Assembly (NCBI GenBank): GCA_013373125.1
Contig: JABXIK010000021.1
Coordinates: forward strand, 1 to 44,585
Direction of reading: 5' to 3'
Source: Gammaproteobacteria bacterium
GTDB lineage: Bacteria; Pseudomonadota; Gammaproteobacteria; Pseudomonadales; Oceanobacteraceae
DNA: 44,585 nucleotides
This document shows, in pieces, positions 29,116 to 37,426 of the stretch (its first letter is position 1; every line of letters starts with the position of its first letter). Position numbers and translations under genes: made by a program. The notes beneath the pieces were generated by a model, which was not told where the DNA came from, made no database searches, and saw nothing but the letters and a program-made list of their open reading frames with translations.

Positions 29116-30060
29116 ATGGATATTACCCTAGCGAATCCCAGAGGTTTTTGTGCCGGTGTTGATCGTGCTATCGACATTGTGAATCGAGCATTAGATTTGT
29201 TTGAGCCACCAATTTATGTGCGTCATGAGGTGGTGCATAACAAATTTGTGGTGGATAACCTGCGTGATCGCGGTGCGATCTTCGTAGATGAATTACATGA
29301 AGTGCCTGATGACAGCATTGTGATTTTTAGTGCTCATGGTGTATCTAAGGCGGTACAGAATGAAGCGAAAGATCGCGGCCTAAAAGTATTTGATGCCACT
29401 TGTCCTTTGGTGACCAAGGTTCATATGGAAGTGACTCGCTATGCGAAAAAAGGCAGCGAAGTGATTCTTATTGGTCATAAAGGCCATCCTGAAGTGGAAG
29501 GTACCATGGGTCAATATGATCATTCAGCCGGTGGCGAAATTTATTTGGTAGAAGACGAAGAAGACGTGGCGGCGCTTACTCCGCGTAACCCTGAAGCGTT
29601 GTCTTATGTGAGCCAGACCACTTTATCCATGGATGATACGGCAAAAGTCATTAAAGCTTTGCGTGCAAAATTCCCAAATATTCATGGCCCTAAAACCGAT
29701 GATATTTGCTATGCGACACAGAACCGCCAAGACGCGGTGAAAGACTTAGCTAATCAATCGGATTTGATTTTGGTGGTGGGCAGTCCTAACAGTTCTAACT
29801 CCAATCGTTTGCGTGAGCTGGGTGAGCGTATGGGTGCCAAAGCTCATTTGATTGATAATGCCAGCGAAATTCAAGCAGACTGGTTTGCCAGTGTGAATAA
29901 AGTGGGCATTACTGCTGGTGCGTCGGCTCCTGAAGTACTGGTACGTCAAGTGGTTCAGCGCGTACAAGAGTTGGGTGGTACGATGCCGGTTGAATTAAAT
30001 GGCCGCGAAGAAAACATCACGTTTAGCCTGCCAAAAGAATTACGTTTGAAAGAAGTGTAG
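29116..30060 (+). CDS. ispH: 4-hydroxy-3-methylbut-2-enyl diphosphate reductase
   Basis: This last enzyme of the MEP isoprenoid pathway is a [4Fe-4S] protein making IPP and DMAPP. The 314 residues contain the three cluster cysteines in the usual contexts: PRGFCAGV (C12), DATCPLV (about C96) and [11 protein letters not shown] (about C197). SAHGVSKAV and [11 protein letters not shown] supply the substrate-binding histidines. RBS AGGAGC precedes the ATG. The last gene of the murJ-ispH unit; three hairpins follow at 30084-30177. Confidence 0.96.
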   Translation: MDITLANPRGFCAGVDRAIDIVNRALDLFEPPIYVRHEVVHNKFVVDNLRDRGAIFVDELHEVPDDSIVIFSAHGVSKAVQNEAKDRGLKVFDATCPLVTKVHMEVTRYAKKGSEVILIGHKGHPEVEGTMGQYDHSAGGEIYLVEDEEDVAALTPRNPEALSYVSQTTLSMDDTAKVIKALRAKFPNIHGPKTDDICYATQNRQDAVKDLANQSDLILVVGSPNSSNSNRLRELGERMGAKAHLIDNASEIQADWFASVNKVGITAGASAPEVLVRQVVQRVQELGGTMPVELNGREENITFSLPKELRLKEV

Positions 30061-30083
30061 TGACGGGAAATAAAGTACCTGTA

Positions 30084-30177
30084 GGTCAGGCACTACCTGA
30101 CCAAATTACTTGCGGTGGGCAATGCCCACCTTACAAATTCTGATTTGAAGTGTATGTAATGAGGTTGCCCCGCAACC
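30084..30177. repeat. Three consecutive hairpins between ispH and yaeQ
   Basis: GGTCAGG-CACTA-CCTGACC (30084-30102), GGTGGGC-AAT-GCCCACC (30114-30130) and GGTTGC-CCC-GCAACC (30163-30177) all have perfect stems. None has a clear T-tract. They sit in the gap between two convergent genes, where REP-like elements and factor-independent terminators are often found. The second resembles a GGTGGGC/GCCCACC intergenic repeat that I recall from many proteobacteria. Confidence 0.65.
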
Positions 30178-30187
30178 GATAGGAGCG

Positions 30188-30730
30188 TTAAGCAGGAAAG
30201 CGCTTTTCCGGCTTTAAGTTTACTTCTCCCAGTTCGCTGCTCACATACACTTCGCCATCCTGAATACTCACCTGAATATCCATATTTTTATTGGCAAGTT
30301 TAGCTAGCTGTTCACTGGCATCTGATGGAATGTGAAACACCTCTAGGGTGTTCTGGCGCTCAAAGTGTGGTTGCATTTGTTTGAGCCAAGGGCCAGCTTG
30401 CTTATCATTGTAGGTATAGAGTGTCACTTTCTGCGCTTTGCCGCACGCTTGGCGTAAGCGCTTTTCTTCCACCTGTCCCAATTCAATCCAGTGTTCAATT
30501 TCGTCACTGAAGTTTTTTTGCCAGATATCTGGCTCGTCTTGGGTGGAAAGCCCCTTGGTAAAACTCAATTGCTCATGGGCGTTCACGGCAAATGCCAATA
30601 AACGCACCATCATGCGTAAATCATTTTCGCTGGGGTGCTGCGCCAGTGTCAGGTTGTGGCTTTGATAGTAATGGCGATCCATATCACTAATGTGCAGCTG
30701 TACTTTAAAAATGCTGGCGGTTAAAGCCAT
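30188..30730 (-). CDS. yaeQ: YaeQ family protein
   Basis: Its 180 residues follow the YaeQ pattern from the start: MALTASIFKVQLHISDMDRH, then YYQSHNLTLAQHPSEND, MMVRLLAFA, W-x-K-x4-EIEHWIELGQ and LYTYND. YaeQ proteins have a fold related to PD-(D/E)xK nucleases and were once linked to RfaH complementation; the real function is not settled. It stands alone on the minus strand, divergent from ppiC. Confidence 0.9.
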   Translation of the reverse strand: MALTASIFKVQLHISDMDRHYYQSHNLTLAQHPSENDLRMMVRLLAFAVNAHEQLSFTKGLSTQDEPDIWQKNFSDEIEHWIELGQVEEKRLRQACGKAQKVTLYTYNDKQAGPWLKQMQPHFERQNTLEVFHIPSDASEQLAKLANKNMDIQVSIQDGEVYVSSELGEVNLKPEKRFPA

Positions 30731-30829
30731 GGTTCACCTTTATGTGTTTGGTTACAAATGTTCATCATCAAATCGGGCATTATACGGTAAAATACTGAAA
30801 TTGATGTTTGAATTTATTTGGGAGACATT

Positions 30830-31108
30830 ATGCCCGTCGCCAGCGCGTGTCATATTTTAGTTAAAGAAAAAGCTCTCGCCGAGCAGTTAAAAGAGCGTTT
30901 AGCCAAAGGTGAAGATTTTGCTGCCTTGGCAAAGAAGTACAGTACCTGCCCGAGTAAAAAGAATGGCGGTAACCTAGGTGAGTTTCACAAAGGTGACATG
31001 GTGAAGCCGTTTGATGATGTGGTGTTCAAGCGCCCGATTCTTAAAATACATGGCCCCATCAAAACCCAATTTGGTTTCCACTTGATAAAAACCTTGTATC
31101 GTAGTTAG
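30830..31108 (+). CDS. ppiC: Parvulin-type peptidyl-prolyl isomerase (PpiC)
   Basis: A single small rotamase domain of 92 residues with no signal peptide, so cytoplasmic. Conserved blocks: CHILVKEKALAEQL, GEDFAALAKKYSTCPSKKNGGNLGEF, GDMVKPFDDVVF and HGPIKTQFGFHLI. The active-site Cys (TCPS) and His residues of parvulins are present. I start at ATG 30830 because GGGAG at 30819-30823 is its ribosome site; the TTG at 30818 would lie inside that site. The next gene starts three bases after the stop. Confidence 0.93.
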   Translation: MPVASACHILVKEKALAEQLKERLAKGEDFAALAKKYSTCPSKKNGGNLGEFHKGDMVKPFDDVVFKRPILKIHGPIKTQFGFHLIKTLYRS

Positions 31109-31111
31109 TCC

Positions 31112-31498
31112 ATGCTGGCTTTGTTAAACGAATACCGTTCTGTCATTCATTTGATACTGCATGCTTTGGTGCCTTGGTTGGTGGTAGTGGCTGTGGTGCC
31201 AAAAGGGCAGAGACGCTTTGTATTTGGGGTGTTAATGGCCACCATGTTGGTGGATGTGGATCATTTGCTAGCAACACCCATTTACGCGCCTAACCGCTGC
31301 AGTATCTTGTTTCATCCATTACACCAAGTGCTGCCAATGGCGGTGTATGGCTTAATGGTGTTATGGCCGGTTGTCTTATTGGCTATGAAGCGCGTCATGA
31401 AGCAATGGGAAATCATCATGGGGTGGATAGGGTTGGGCCTGTTAATCCATATGCTGCTGGATGCTTCTGACTGCGTATGGATGCGATTAGCTCAATAA
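31112..31498 (+). CDS. Small membrane protein, DUF6122-like
   Basis: The 128-residue protein has four predicted membrane segments. Conserved-looking polar motifs lie near them: HLILHALVPW, DVDHLLATPIYAPNRCSI and FHPLHQVLPM, then HMLLDASDC. The DxDH and HPLH signatures recall DUF6122 and the wider YdjM/metal-dependent hydrolase-like membrane families; no function is known to me. It is probably co-transcribed with ppiC. Its stop codon overlaps the end of the broken convergent gene at 31492. Confidence 0.6.
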   Translation: MLALLNEYRSVIHLILHALVPWLVVVAVVPKGQRRFVFGVLMATMLVDVDHLLATPIYAPNRCSILFHPLHQVLPMAVYGLMVLWPVVLLAMKRVMKQWEIIMGWIGLGLLIHMLLDASDCVWMRLAQ

Positions 31499-32049
31499 TT
31501 ATCTACTTGGGTCTTACTGAGCGCTTCAAGGTCTGCCTCGATTGCCCCAGTTAGGACGCCTTCGAGTTTGCCGTCTATCCAAACAGGGACGGATATTTGG
31601 GCGCTGATGGTACGTGAACTTTCATCCCAATCGATTCCCCCCACATACACATTTTCACGCATGACGGTTTGCTTGAATTTGGCCTCATCTCCTTGCTAGT
31701 AATCAGAGGTGATGGGGATACCTCCTAAGGTTTGACCTTGATCTCCCATGAGTATGAGTTCCACGAATAATGGGGGATTAACACTCAGTTTCTCTTTAAA
31801 AAGCCGCTGAACTTGAGGGTCCAATAAATCATCGGCTAATTGAGGGTGGCTGCTCCATTGCTGGTCCAGTTCCAATAATTCTTTTAGGTCGAGAGACTGT
31901 TGGCGATATTCTAGTAGGGATTGGGTGATCACAGGGTCTTGCGCCAAAGATTTTAATTGGGCAATGGGTGTGGCCAGTTGTTCAAGGTCGACCCCTTGGC
32001 TGCAAGAACAGTGAAGTATGAGTAATAACATCAAGGCGAGTTGGCGCAT
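31492..32049 (-). pseudogene. Exported Cache/PDC-sensor-like protein interrupted by one amber codon
   Basis: Translation starts at ATG 32049 (GGAGG ribosome site seven bases upstream) with a hydrophobic leader MRQLALMLLLILHCSCS, probably a signal peptide or a weak lipobox. It stops after 117 codons at TAG (31698-31696). The same frame then continues open for exactly 67 codons to TGA (31494-31492): QGDEAKFKQTVMREN... and ISAQISVPVWIDGKLEGVLTG. The text across the stop, TSDY*QGDEAKF, matches a motif of Cache/PDC sensor domains where a Trp (TSDYWQGDEAKF) is usual, so TGG to TAG is the likely change. The full product would be 185 residues. There is no kinase or cyclase domain. No other lesion is visible. 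Confidence 0.75.
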
Positions 32050-32209
32050 GGAGCCTCCATGGACTGGCTTTGTGTAAATATAGACAGGGCTTGGCCCTCT
32101 GGCCATATATCCGCTGATTTTCTTTGCTCTATGACCTATTTTTAAGCGCCTAATTTGGGTAAAATTCGGCCCCTATTTTTATGTAACGGCCTTGCCCCTA
32201 GGAGTTTCC

Positions 32210-33305
32210 TTGGAAGTTCAACCAATTGTTAATCTGATCAAAGACCTGAAAGCACGTACGGACATGCTTAGGGGGTATCTTTGACTACGATACGAAAGCA
32301 GAGCGTCTTCAAGAAGTTGAACTAGAACTGGGGCAACCTGAGATTTGGAATGAGCCAGAAAAGGCTCAAGAGCTGGGCCGTGAACGCTCTAGTCTTGAGG
32401 CTGTGGTCAACACCATCAATGACATGGATGCAGGTCTAGCCGATTGCCAAGATTTGTTGGATATGTCCGTGGAAGAAGGGGATGCAGATAGCGTTGCCGA
32501 TGTAGAAGCGGAACTGGCCAGCCTGCAAGCCCACCTAGAAAAACTCGAATTCCGCCGTATGTTCTCCGGCGAAATGGACCCGAACAGTTGTTACTTGGAT
32601 ATTCAATCTGGCTCCGGCGGTACCGAAGCGCAAGACTGGGCGGAAATGATTTTACGTATGTACTTGCGCTGGGGTGAAGCCAAAGGCTTTAAGGTGGAGT
32701 TAATGGAAGCCTCAGCCGGCGAAGTGGCCGGCATCAAAAGTGCCACTATTCGTTTCGAAGGTGAATATGCATTTGGTTGGTTACGTACCGAAACCGGTGT
32801 ACACCGTTTAGTGCGTAAATCGCCGTTCGATTCCAGCGGTCGTCGCCATACGTCGTTTGCATCGGTGTTTGTATCACCAGAAATTGACGACAACATCGAA
32901 ATTGAAATTAATCCAGCGGATTTAAAAATCGATGTATACCGCGCCAGTGGTGCTGGTGGTCAGCACGTTAACACCACGGAATCTGCGGTGCGTATTACCC
33001 ACGTTCCGACCAATACCGTGACTCAGTGTCAGAACCAGCGTTCGCAGCACAAAAACAAAGACCAAGCCATGAAACAGTTAAAAGCAAAACTGTATGAGCT
33101 TGAGTTAAGTAAGCGTAATGCGGAAAGCCAAGCCTTAGAAGACTCTAAGAGTGATATCGGCTGGGGCTCACAAATTCGTTCGTACGTATTGGATGATTCA
33201 CGTATTAAAGATTTACGTACGGGTGTTGAAAACCGTAATACGCAGCAGGTGTTGGATGGGGCATTGGACCCGTTCATGGAGGCCTCACTAAAGGCCGGCC
33301 TTTGA
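32210..33305 (+). CDS. prfB: Peptide chain release factor 2, with programmed +1 frameshift
   Basis: RF2 ends translation at UGA and UAA. Codons 1-24 run from TTG 32210 (AGGAG ribosome site at 32200-32204) to CTT, followed by in-frame TGA at 32282-32284. The sequence AGGGGGTATCTTTGAC is the classic autoregulatory shift site: internal Shine-Dalgarno, CTT slip codon, poor TGA-C context. After a +1 shift the frame from GAC 32283 runs 340 codons to 33305, 364 residues in all. SPF (in RKSPFDSSG), the stop-recognition tripeptide, and GGQ (GAGGQHVN) are both present. Low RF2 should raise frameshifting and so restore its own level. lysS follows, as in many Gammaproteobacteria. Confidence 0.96.
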
Positions 33306-33336
33306 TCTGAGTGCACTAACTCGATGATTGTGCGTT

Positions 33337-33397
33337 AAACTAAAAACTCGGCATGCTCATTTAGGAATACTAAACTCCGCTGCCTCGTTTTTAGTTT
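33337..33397 (+). repeat. Long imperfect hairpin after prfB
   Basis: AAACTAAAAAC (33337-33347) pairs perfectly with GTTTTTAGTTT (33387-33397). The stem continues inwards through a two-base mismatch to GCA/TGC. Inside is a second stem TTTAG/CTAAA around 33360-33374. It begins 32 bp after the prfB stop, so it could end prfB transcription or be a small mobile-type element. Confidence 0.5.
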
Positions 33398-33460
33398 GCC
33401 TTCTCTCATCATCGTTATTACGACTCAGATTGTATTTGATATACAGTGTTATTTATAAAA

Positions 33461-33496
33461 GTAGGATGGGTTAGCGAGGAATGAGCGAAACCCACC
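33461..33496. repeat. GTAGGATGGGTT...AACCCACC dispersed-type hairpin repeat
   Basis: TGGGTT (33467-33472) and AACCCA (33489-33494) form the arms within a GTAGGATGGGTTAGCG ... GCGAAACCCACC unit. I recall variants of this unit from intergenic DNA of many bacteria, so it is probably a dispersed repeat rather than a prfB/lysS control site. It lies in the 264-bp prfB-lysS gap, which is also bracketed by a 13-bp direct repeat TGCGTTAAACTAA at 33331-33343 and 33548-33560. Confidence 0.5.
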
Positions 33497-33569
33497 AAAC
33501 GAAAACAGAATTTAAACAAAGCGTTTTACGTTTCCCGTTAAGCGTCATGCGTTAAACTAAGGTAGAAAA

Positions 33570-35108
33570 ATGACTGAACCACGTGATGAAAACAAATTGA
33601 TCGCTGAACGTCGTGCTAAGTTAGCTGCACTGCGTGAAGGCTGTTCTGCAAATGGTCACAGAAACGACTTTGACCGAAAACACGTGGCGGGCGACTTACA
33701 GAAACAGTTCGGTGAGTTGGATAAAGAAACCTTAGAAGAACAAGATAACCAAGTGGCGGTTGCCGGTCGTATCATGTTCCAACGTGGTCCATTCGCACAA
33801 ATTCAAGATACTTCTGGCACGATCCAGGTGTACATTGATAAAGACGTGCAAAAAGAAGTGAACTACAAGAGCACATTTGACCTAGGCGACATCATTGGTG
33901 CGCGCGGTGCGCTACATAAATCGGGCAAAGGCGAGTTGTACGTTAACGTGACTCAAGCAGATGATCTGGTTATGTTAACTAAATCTTTGCGTCCATTACC
34001 GGATAAGTTCCACGGCCTTGCAGACCAAGAAACCAAATACCGTCAACGTTACATTGACTTGATCATGAGCAAAGAAACTCGTGATCTATTTGTGGTGCGT
34101 TCAAAAATTGTGGATGGCATTCGTCGCTATCTAACAGAGCGTAATTTCATGGAAGTGGAAACGCCAATGCTGCAAACCATTCCTGGTGGCGCCACTGCAA
34201 AACCGTTTGAGACTCATCACAATGCGTTGGATATCGATATGTACCTACGTATTGCCCCTGAGCTTTATTTGAAGCGTTTAGTGGTTGGTGGTTTCGAGCG
34301 CGTATTCGAGATTAACCGTAACTTCCGTAACGAAGGTTTGTCCACCCGTCATAACCCAGAATTCACAATGATTGAATTCTACCAAGCTTATGCGGATTAC
34401 CACGATTTAATGGATACCACAGAGGACATGCTGCGCACCATTGCGCAAAATGTTTTAGGTACCACTGACATTAAGAAAACTGATCGCGATGCAGAAGGCA
34501 ATGTGGTTAACGAAACCATTTATGATTTTGCGCAACCGTTTACACGCATGACCATGGCTGAAGCCGTATTAAAATATAATCCTGATTTTGATCCAGCAAT
34601 CATCAATGATGCTGAGAACAATATGGAAGGTCTGAAAGCTTACGCCAAGCAAGTGGGTATCAAAGATGATCCTAAGCAAAGCGCTTGGGGCCCAGGTAAG
34701 TGGTTATGTGAAATCTTTGAAGAGACTGCGGAAGAGAAACTGGATCAACCAACTTTTATCACCGCCTATCCATGGGAAGTATCACCATTGGCACGCCGCA
34801 ATGACGAAAACCCATTCGTGACGGACCGTTTTGAATTCTTCGTAGGTGGTCGTGAGTTGGCTAACGGTTTCAGCGAGTTAAACGATGCAGAAGACCAAGC
34901 TGAACGCTTCCAAAAACAAGTTGCTGAGAAAGATGCGGGCGATGATGAGGCCATGCACTATGATGCAGACTACGTGCAAGCCTTAGAATACGGTATGCCA
35001 CCAACTGCCGGTGAAGGTATTGGTATCGACCGTCTAGTGATGTTATTCACAGATAGCCCAACCATCAAAGACGTGATTTTGTTCCCGCATATGCGCCCTT
35101 TGAAATAG
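33570..35108 (+). CDS. lysS: Lysyl-tRNA synthetase (class II)
   Basis: It charges tRNA-Lys. The 512 residues show an N-terminal OB-fold anticodon-binding domain (about 65-150: [20 protein letters not shown]) and a class II catalytic core. Motif 1 contains [21 protein letters not shown], motif 2 [13 protein letters not shown], and motif 3 [11 protein letters not shown] near the end. The length is standard. A strong hairpin terminator lies 44 bp after the stop. Confidence 0.97.
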   Translation: MTEPRDENKLIAERRAKLAALREGCSANGHRNDFDRKHVAGDLQKQFGELDKETLEEQDNQVAVAGRIMFQRGPFAQIQDTSGTIQVYIDKDVQKEVNYKSTFDLGDIIGARGALHKSGKGELYVNVTQADDLVMLTKSLRPLPDKFHGLADQETKYRQRYIDLIMSKETRDLFVVRSKIVDGIRRYLTERNFMEVETPMLQTIPGGATAKPFETHHNALDIDMYLRIAPELYLKRLVVGGFERVFEINRNFRNEGLSTRHNPEFTMIEFYQAYADYHDLMDTTEDMLRTIAQNVLGTTDIKKTDRDAEGNVVNETIYDFAQPFTRMTMAEAVLKYNPDFDPAIINDAENNMEGLKAYAKQVGIKDDPKQSAWGPGKWLCEIFEETAEEKLDQPTFITAYPWEVSPLARRNDENPFVTDRFEFFVGGRELANGFSELNDAEDQAERFQKQVAEKDAGDDEAMHYDADYVQALEYGMPPTAGEGIGIDRLVMLFTDSPTIKDVILFPHMRPLK

Positions 35109-35151
35109 TATAAAGCTGTTTAAATTACGCCTCATTGATGGCGCTAAGAAG

Positions 35152-35186
35152 CCTTGGGTAGATTGAAAATCACTCGAGGTTTTTTT
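35152..35186 (+). terminator. Intrinsic terminator after lysS
   Basis: CCTTGGGT (35152-35159) pairs with ACTCGAGG through two G-T pairs, and GATT/AATC continues the stem towards a GAA loop. A run of seven T follows. Confidence 0.8.
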
Positions 35187-35437
35187 ATGCACAGGATGTG
35201 CGGGTCGCTTGCGGCGTCCTGCCTCTCGCGACACTTATACTTCCTTGCATGTCGTAGCGCGGTGCCATGGAAGGCAAAGAGCGCATATGCACAGGATGAG
35301 CAGGTCGCTTGCGGTGTCCTGCCTCACGCGACACTTATACTTCCTTGTATGTCGTAGAGCGGTGCCATGGAAGGCAAAGAGGGCATATGCACAAGATGTG
35401 CAGGTCGCTTGCGGCGTCCTGCCTCTTGTGCCACTTA
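35187..35437. repeat. 100-bp tandem repeat, about 2.5 copies
   Basis: Units begin ATGCACA at 35187, 35287 and 35387, so the period is exactly 100 bp. Units 1 and 2 differ at about seven of 100 positions. Unit 3 matches for about 50 bp and then diverges. Each full unit can fold two hairpins: CAGGA...TCCTG around GCAGG-TCG-CTTGC, and CCTTGCATG...CATGGAAGG. The period is not a multiple of three, so the overlapping reading frames change between units and it is unlikely to be coding. It fills most of the 400-bp lysS-to-membrane-protein gap. Confidence 0.85.
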
Positions 35438-35508
35438 GCCTCACTCTTGGCTCGCATATCTAAACTTGGCTGGATATAATCACAGGGCACTATAACAAGA
35501 GAAATACC

Positions 35509-36270
35509 ATGACTGCGTCTGCGATCCTAAATCAAAGCTTTCATTTTTATAGCCGATTATTTAACAAGGTATTTTGGTTAAGCGTGGCTTCCAGCTTATC
35601 GCCACTGTTGATGTTTTTTGCGGTGGGTGCTGGTCAGCCAAGTCTTGCTGGTATGTTATTTGTGATGATGTTGAGTATGTTTTTCTCTGCTTATATCATG
35701 GTTTTGATTCACCAATATTCCCAAGATCAAGATGACAGTTTAAGCTCTGCTTTCTCCCTTACCCTGAAAAAAGTATTGCCTATTACTGGCACCAGCATCG
35801 TGTTTGGTTTATTTGCCGTTGTAGTTGCGATTCCTGCCGCTGTGATTGCGACCCTATTAGCCGCGGGTATTGAAGATCAGCAGTTGCAGGCTGGGTTAAT
35901 TGCTTTAATCGTTTCTATTCCAGTTTGCTATGTTTTATATCGCTGCTTTTTTGCTGTGTATTTCACGCTGGTGGATGGGGCTTCTCCTATTGATGCGCTT
36001 AAAGCCAGTAACCAATTAGTGAAAGGCAATAAATTAGTGTTTCGCAGCTTCATGTTATTGAGTGTGGTGATGCTGGCGTATGTGGCAATTATTCTTTTAA
36101 TTAGTCAAATGATTGCAGTGGGTTCAATGGCGCAAGCCATTTTAGAGTTTGCGGTTAATGTGATTGTGTTGCCATATTTTACCATCACCATTTATCGAAT
36201 TTTCGATGTGGCCCGTCAGCAGCAAATATCACTGGAAGACAGTGATGAGCAAAACGGTCAGGACGATTAA
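35509..36270 (+). CDS. Multi-pass membrane protein, YciC-like
   Basis: The 253 residues are strongly hydrophobic with about six membrane segments and a charged C-terminal tail (SLEDSDEQNGQDD). The layout SAILNQSFHFYSRLFNKVFW at the start, and FFAVYFTLVDGASPIDALKASNQLVKG in the middle, resemble the YciC/UPF0259 (glycerophosphoryl-diester-phosphodiesterase membrane-domain-like) group of inner-membrane proteins of unknown function. The stop overlaps the ATG of ung by one base (TAATG), so the two genes are probably translated together. Confidence 0.65.
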   Translation: MTASAILNQSFHFYSRLFNKVFWLSVASSLSPLLMFFAVGAGQPSLAGMLFVMMLSMFFSAYIMVLIHQYSQDQDDSLSSAFSLTLKKVLPITGTSIVFGLFAVVVAIPAAVIATLLAAGIEDQQLQAGLIALIVSIPVCYVLYRCFFAVYFTLVDGASPIDALKASNQLVKGNKLVFRSFMLLSVVMLAYVAIILLISQMIAVGSMAQAILEFAVNVIVLPYFTITIYRIFDVARQQQISLEDSDEQNGQDD

Positions 36271-36998
36271 TGTCTTTACTATTAAAGCTTGGTGCCTCAT
36301 GGCAAGGGTTCTTTCAGACTCAAAGCCAACAAGATTATTTGCAAAATGTATTGGCGTTTGTTGAAAATGAGCGCCAATATCAAGTAGTGTATCCTCCGGC
36401 TGATAAGGTCTGGCAGGCATTCGAATTAACCCCATTAGACAACGTACGCGTCGTGATCATGGGCCAAGATCCGTATCACGGGGAAGGGCAAGCCCATGGC
36501 CTGTCGTTTAGTGTGCAGCCCCATATTAAGATTCCACCTTCCTTAAATAATATCTTTAAAGAATTACAGCGAGACTTGGGGTTGCCAATCCCAGATGACG
36601 GCAACCTTGATGCTTGGGCCGAGCAAGGCGTGTTGCTATTAAATTCGTGCCTAACTGTAAGAGAAGGCGAGCCAGGCAGTCATGCGAAACAAGGCTGGGA
36701 ACAATTCACTCAGGCGTGTATTGATTACATTAATAACCAAAAAGAGCATGTGGTATTTTTAGCTTGGGGACGATTTGCTCATGAGGTTTGCGCAAAAGTG
36801 GACACTAAAAAACACTGCGTGATTAAAACCTCACACCCGAGTCCATTAGGTGCGTCCAAACAAGGCAAGGACTTTTCTGCTTTCTTAGGTTCGGGGTGTT
36901 TTTCTCAAACCAATGAATACTTACAATCTACAGGTCAGCAAGTGATCGATTGGAATCTTGCGACGGATCAGCCGCAAAATCTTGGGTTTGATTTTTAG
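36270..36998 (+). CDS. ung: Uracil-DNA glycosylase
   Basis: It removes uracil from DNA. The 242 residues contain the water-activating motif GQDPYHGEGQAHGLSFSV (catalytic Asp near 66), LLLNSCLTVREG, VFLAWGRFAH, and the minor-groove loop HPSPLGASK. Its length is usual for family 1 UDGs. It overlaps the convergent globin gene by four bases at the 3' end. Confidence 0.97.
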   Translation: MSLLLKLGASWQGFFQTQSQQDYLQNVLAFVENERQYQVVYPPADKVWQAFELTPLDNVRVVIMGQDPYHGEGQAHGLSFSVQPHIKIPPSLNNIFKELQRDLGLPIPDDGNLDAWAEQGVLLLNSCLTVREGEPGSHAKQGWEQFTQACIDYINNQKEHVVFLAWGRFAHEVCAKVDTKKHCVIKTSHPSPLGASKQGKDFSAFLGSGCFSQTNEYLQSTGQQVIDWNLATDQPQNLGFDF

Positions 36999-37417
36999 CG
37001 GTAGATAATATCTTCACGCATGGGTGCTAATAATACCAACAAACGATTTTGTGTGCTTGTGGGTAAATCAATGGCTTCCATGGCAAGGATCAAATCATTC
37101 ACTAACGCATTGAAGTGATTTTCATTGATCATCATACCACCGTGAATATCTTGCATGCCATCGCCTGTGTAATTGCAAGGCCCGCCACTGATTTCGCAAA
37201 TTTGTTCCATAAACTTTTCTTTAAAGCGCGCCACATCGGTTTCAAAAAAATAGGGCATGACCAGTGGGTCGTATTGGATTTGTTCAATGAACGCATCGGT
37301 TAATTTTTCAATACCAGAAGTTGCGCCTAAGGCTTGATATAGCGATTCATGATTGCTTGATTGATTGACACTGCAGGCGGCTATTAGCAAGGTCAAAACC
37401 AGAATGATAAATTTCAT
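36995..37417 (-). CDS. Lipoprotein-anchored truncated hemoglobin (group 1 type)
   Basis: The 140 residues start with a lipoprotein signal: MKFIILVLTLLIAAC, lipobox LIAAC, lipidated Cys15. The rest (about 26-140) is a 2-on-2 globin: SLYQALGATSGIEKLTDAF, DPLVMPYF, RFKEKFMEQICEISGGP, and H92 in DIHGGMMINENHF, the position of the haem-binding proximal His in trHb1 proteins. Cytoplasmic location is usual for trHb; the lipid anchor would place this one in the periplasm, held by a membrane. It is last in a four-gene run (41231 to 36995, minus). Possible ligands are O2 or NO, not decidable from sequence. Confidence 0.8.
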   Translation of the reverse strand: MKFIILVLTLLIAACSVNQSSNHESLYQALGATSGIEKLTDAFIEQIQYDPLVMPYFFETDVARFKEKFMEQICEISGGPCNYTGDGMQDIHGGMMINENHFNALVNDLILAMEAIDLPTSTQNRLLVLLAPMREDIIYR

Positions 37418-37426
37418 GATGACCTC

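Noticed and set aside
33436..33459. TTGATA ... TATAAA as a lysS promoter
   Set aside because: The spacer is only 12 bp, too short for a sigma-70 promoter.
35154..35463. Overlapping open frames through the 100-bp repeat
   Set aside because: The period is not a multiple of three, the peptide changes frame between units and there is no ribosome site; the frames follow from GC-rich repeat sequence.
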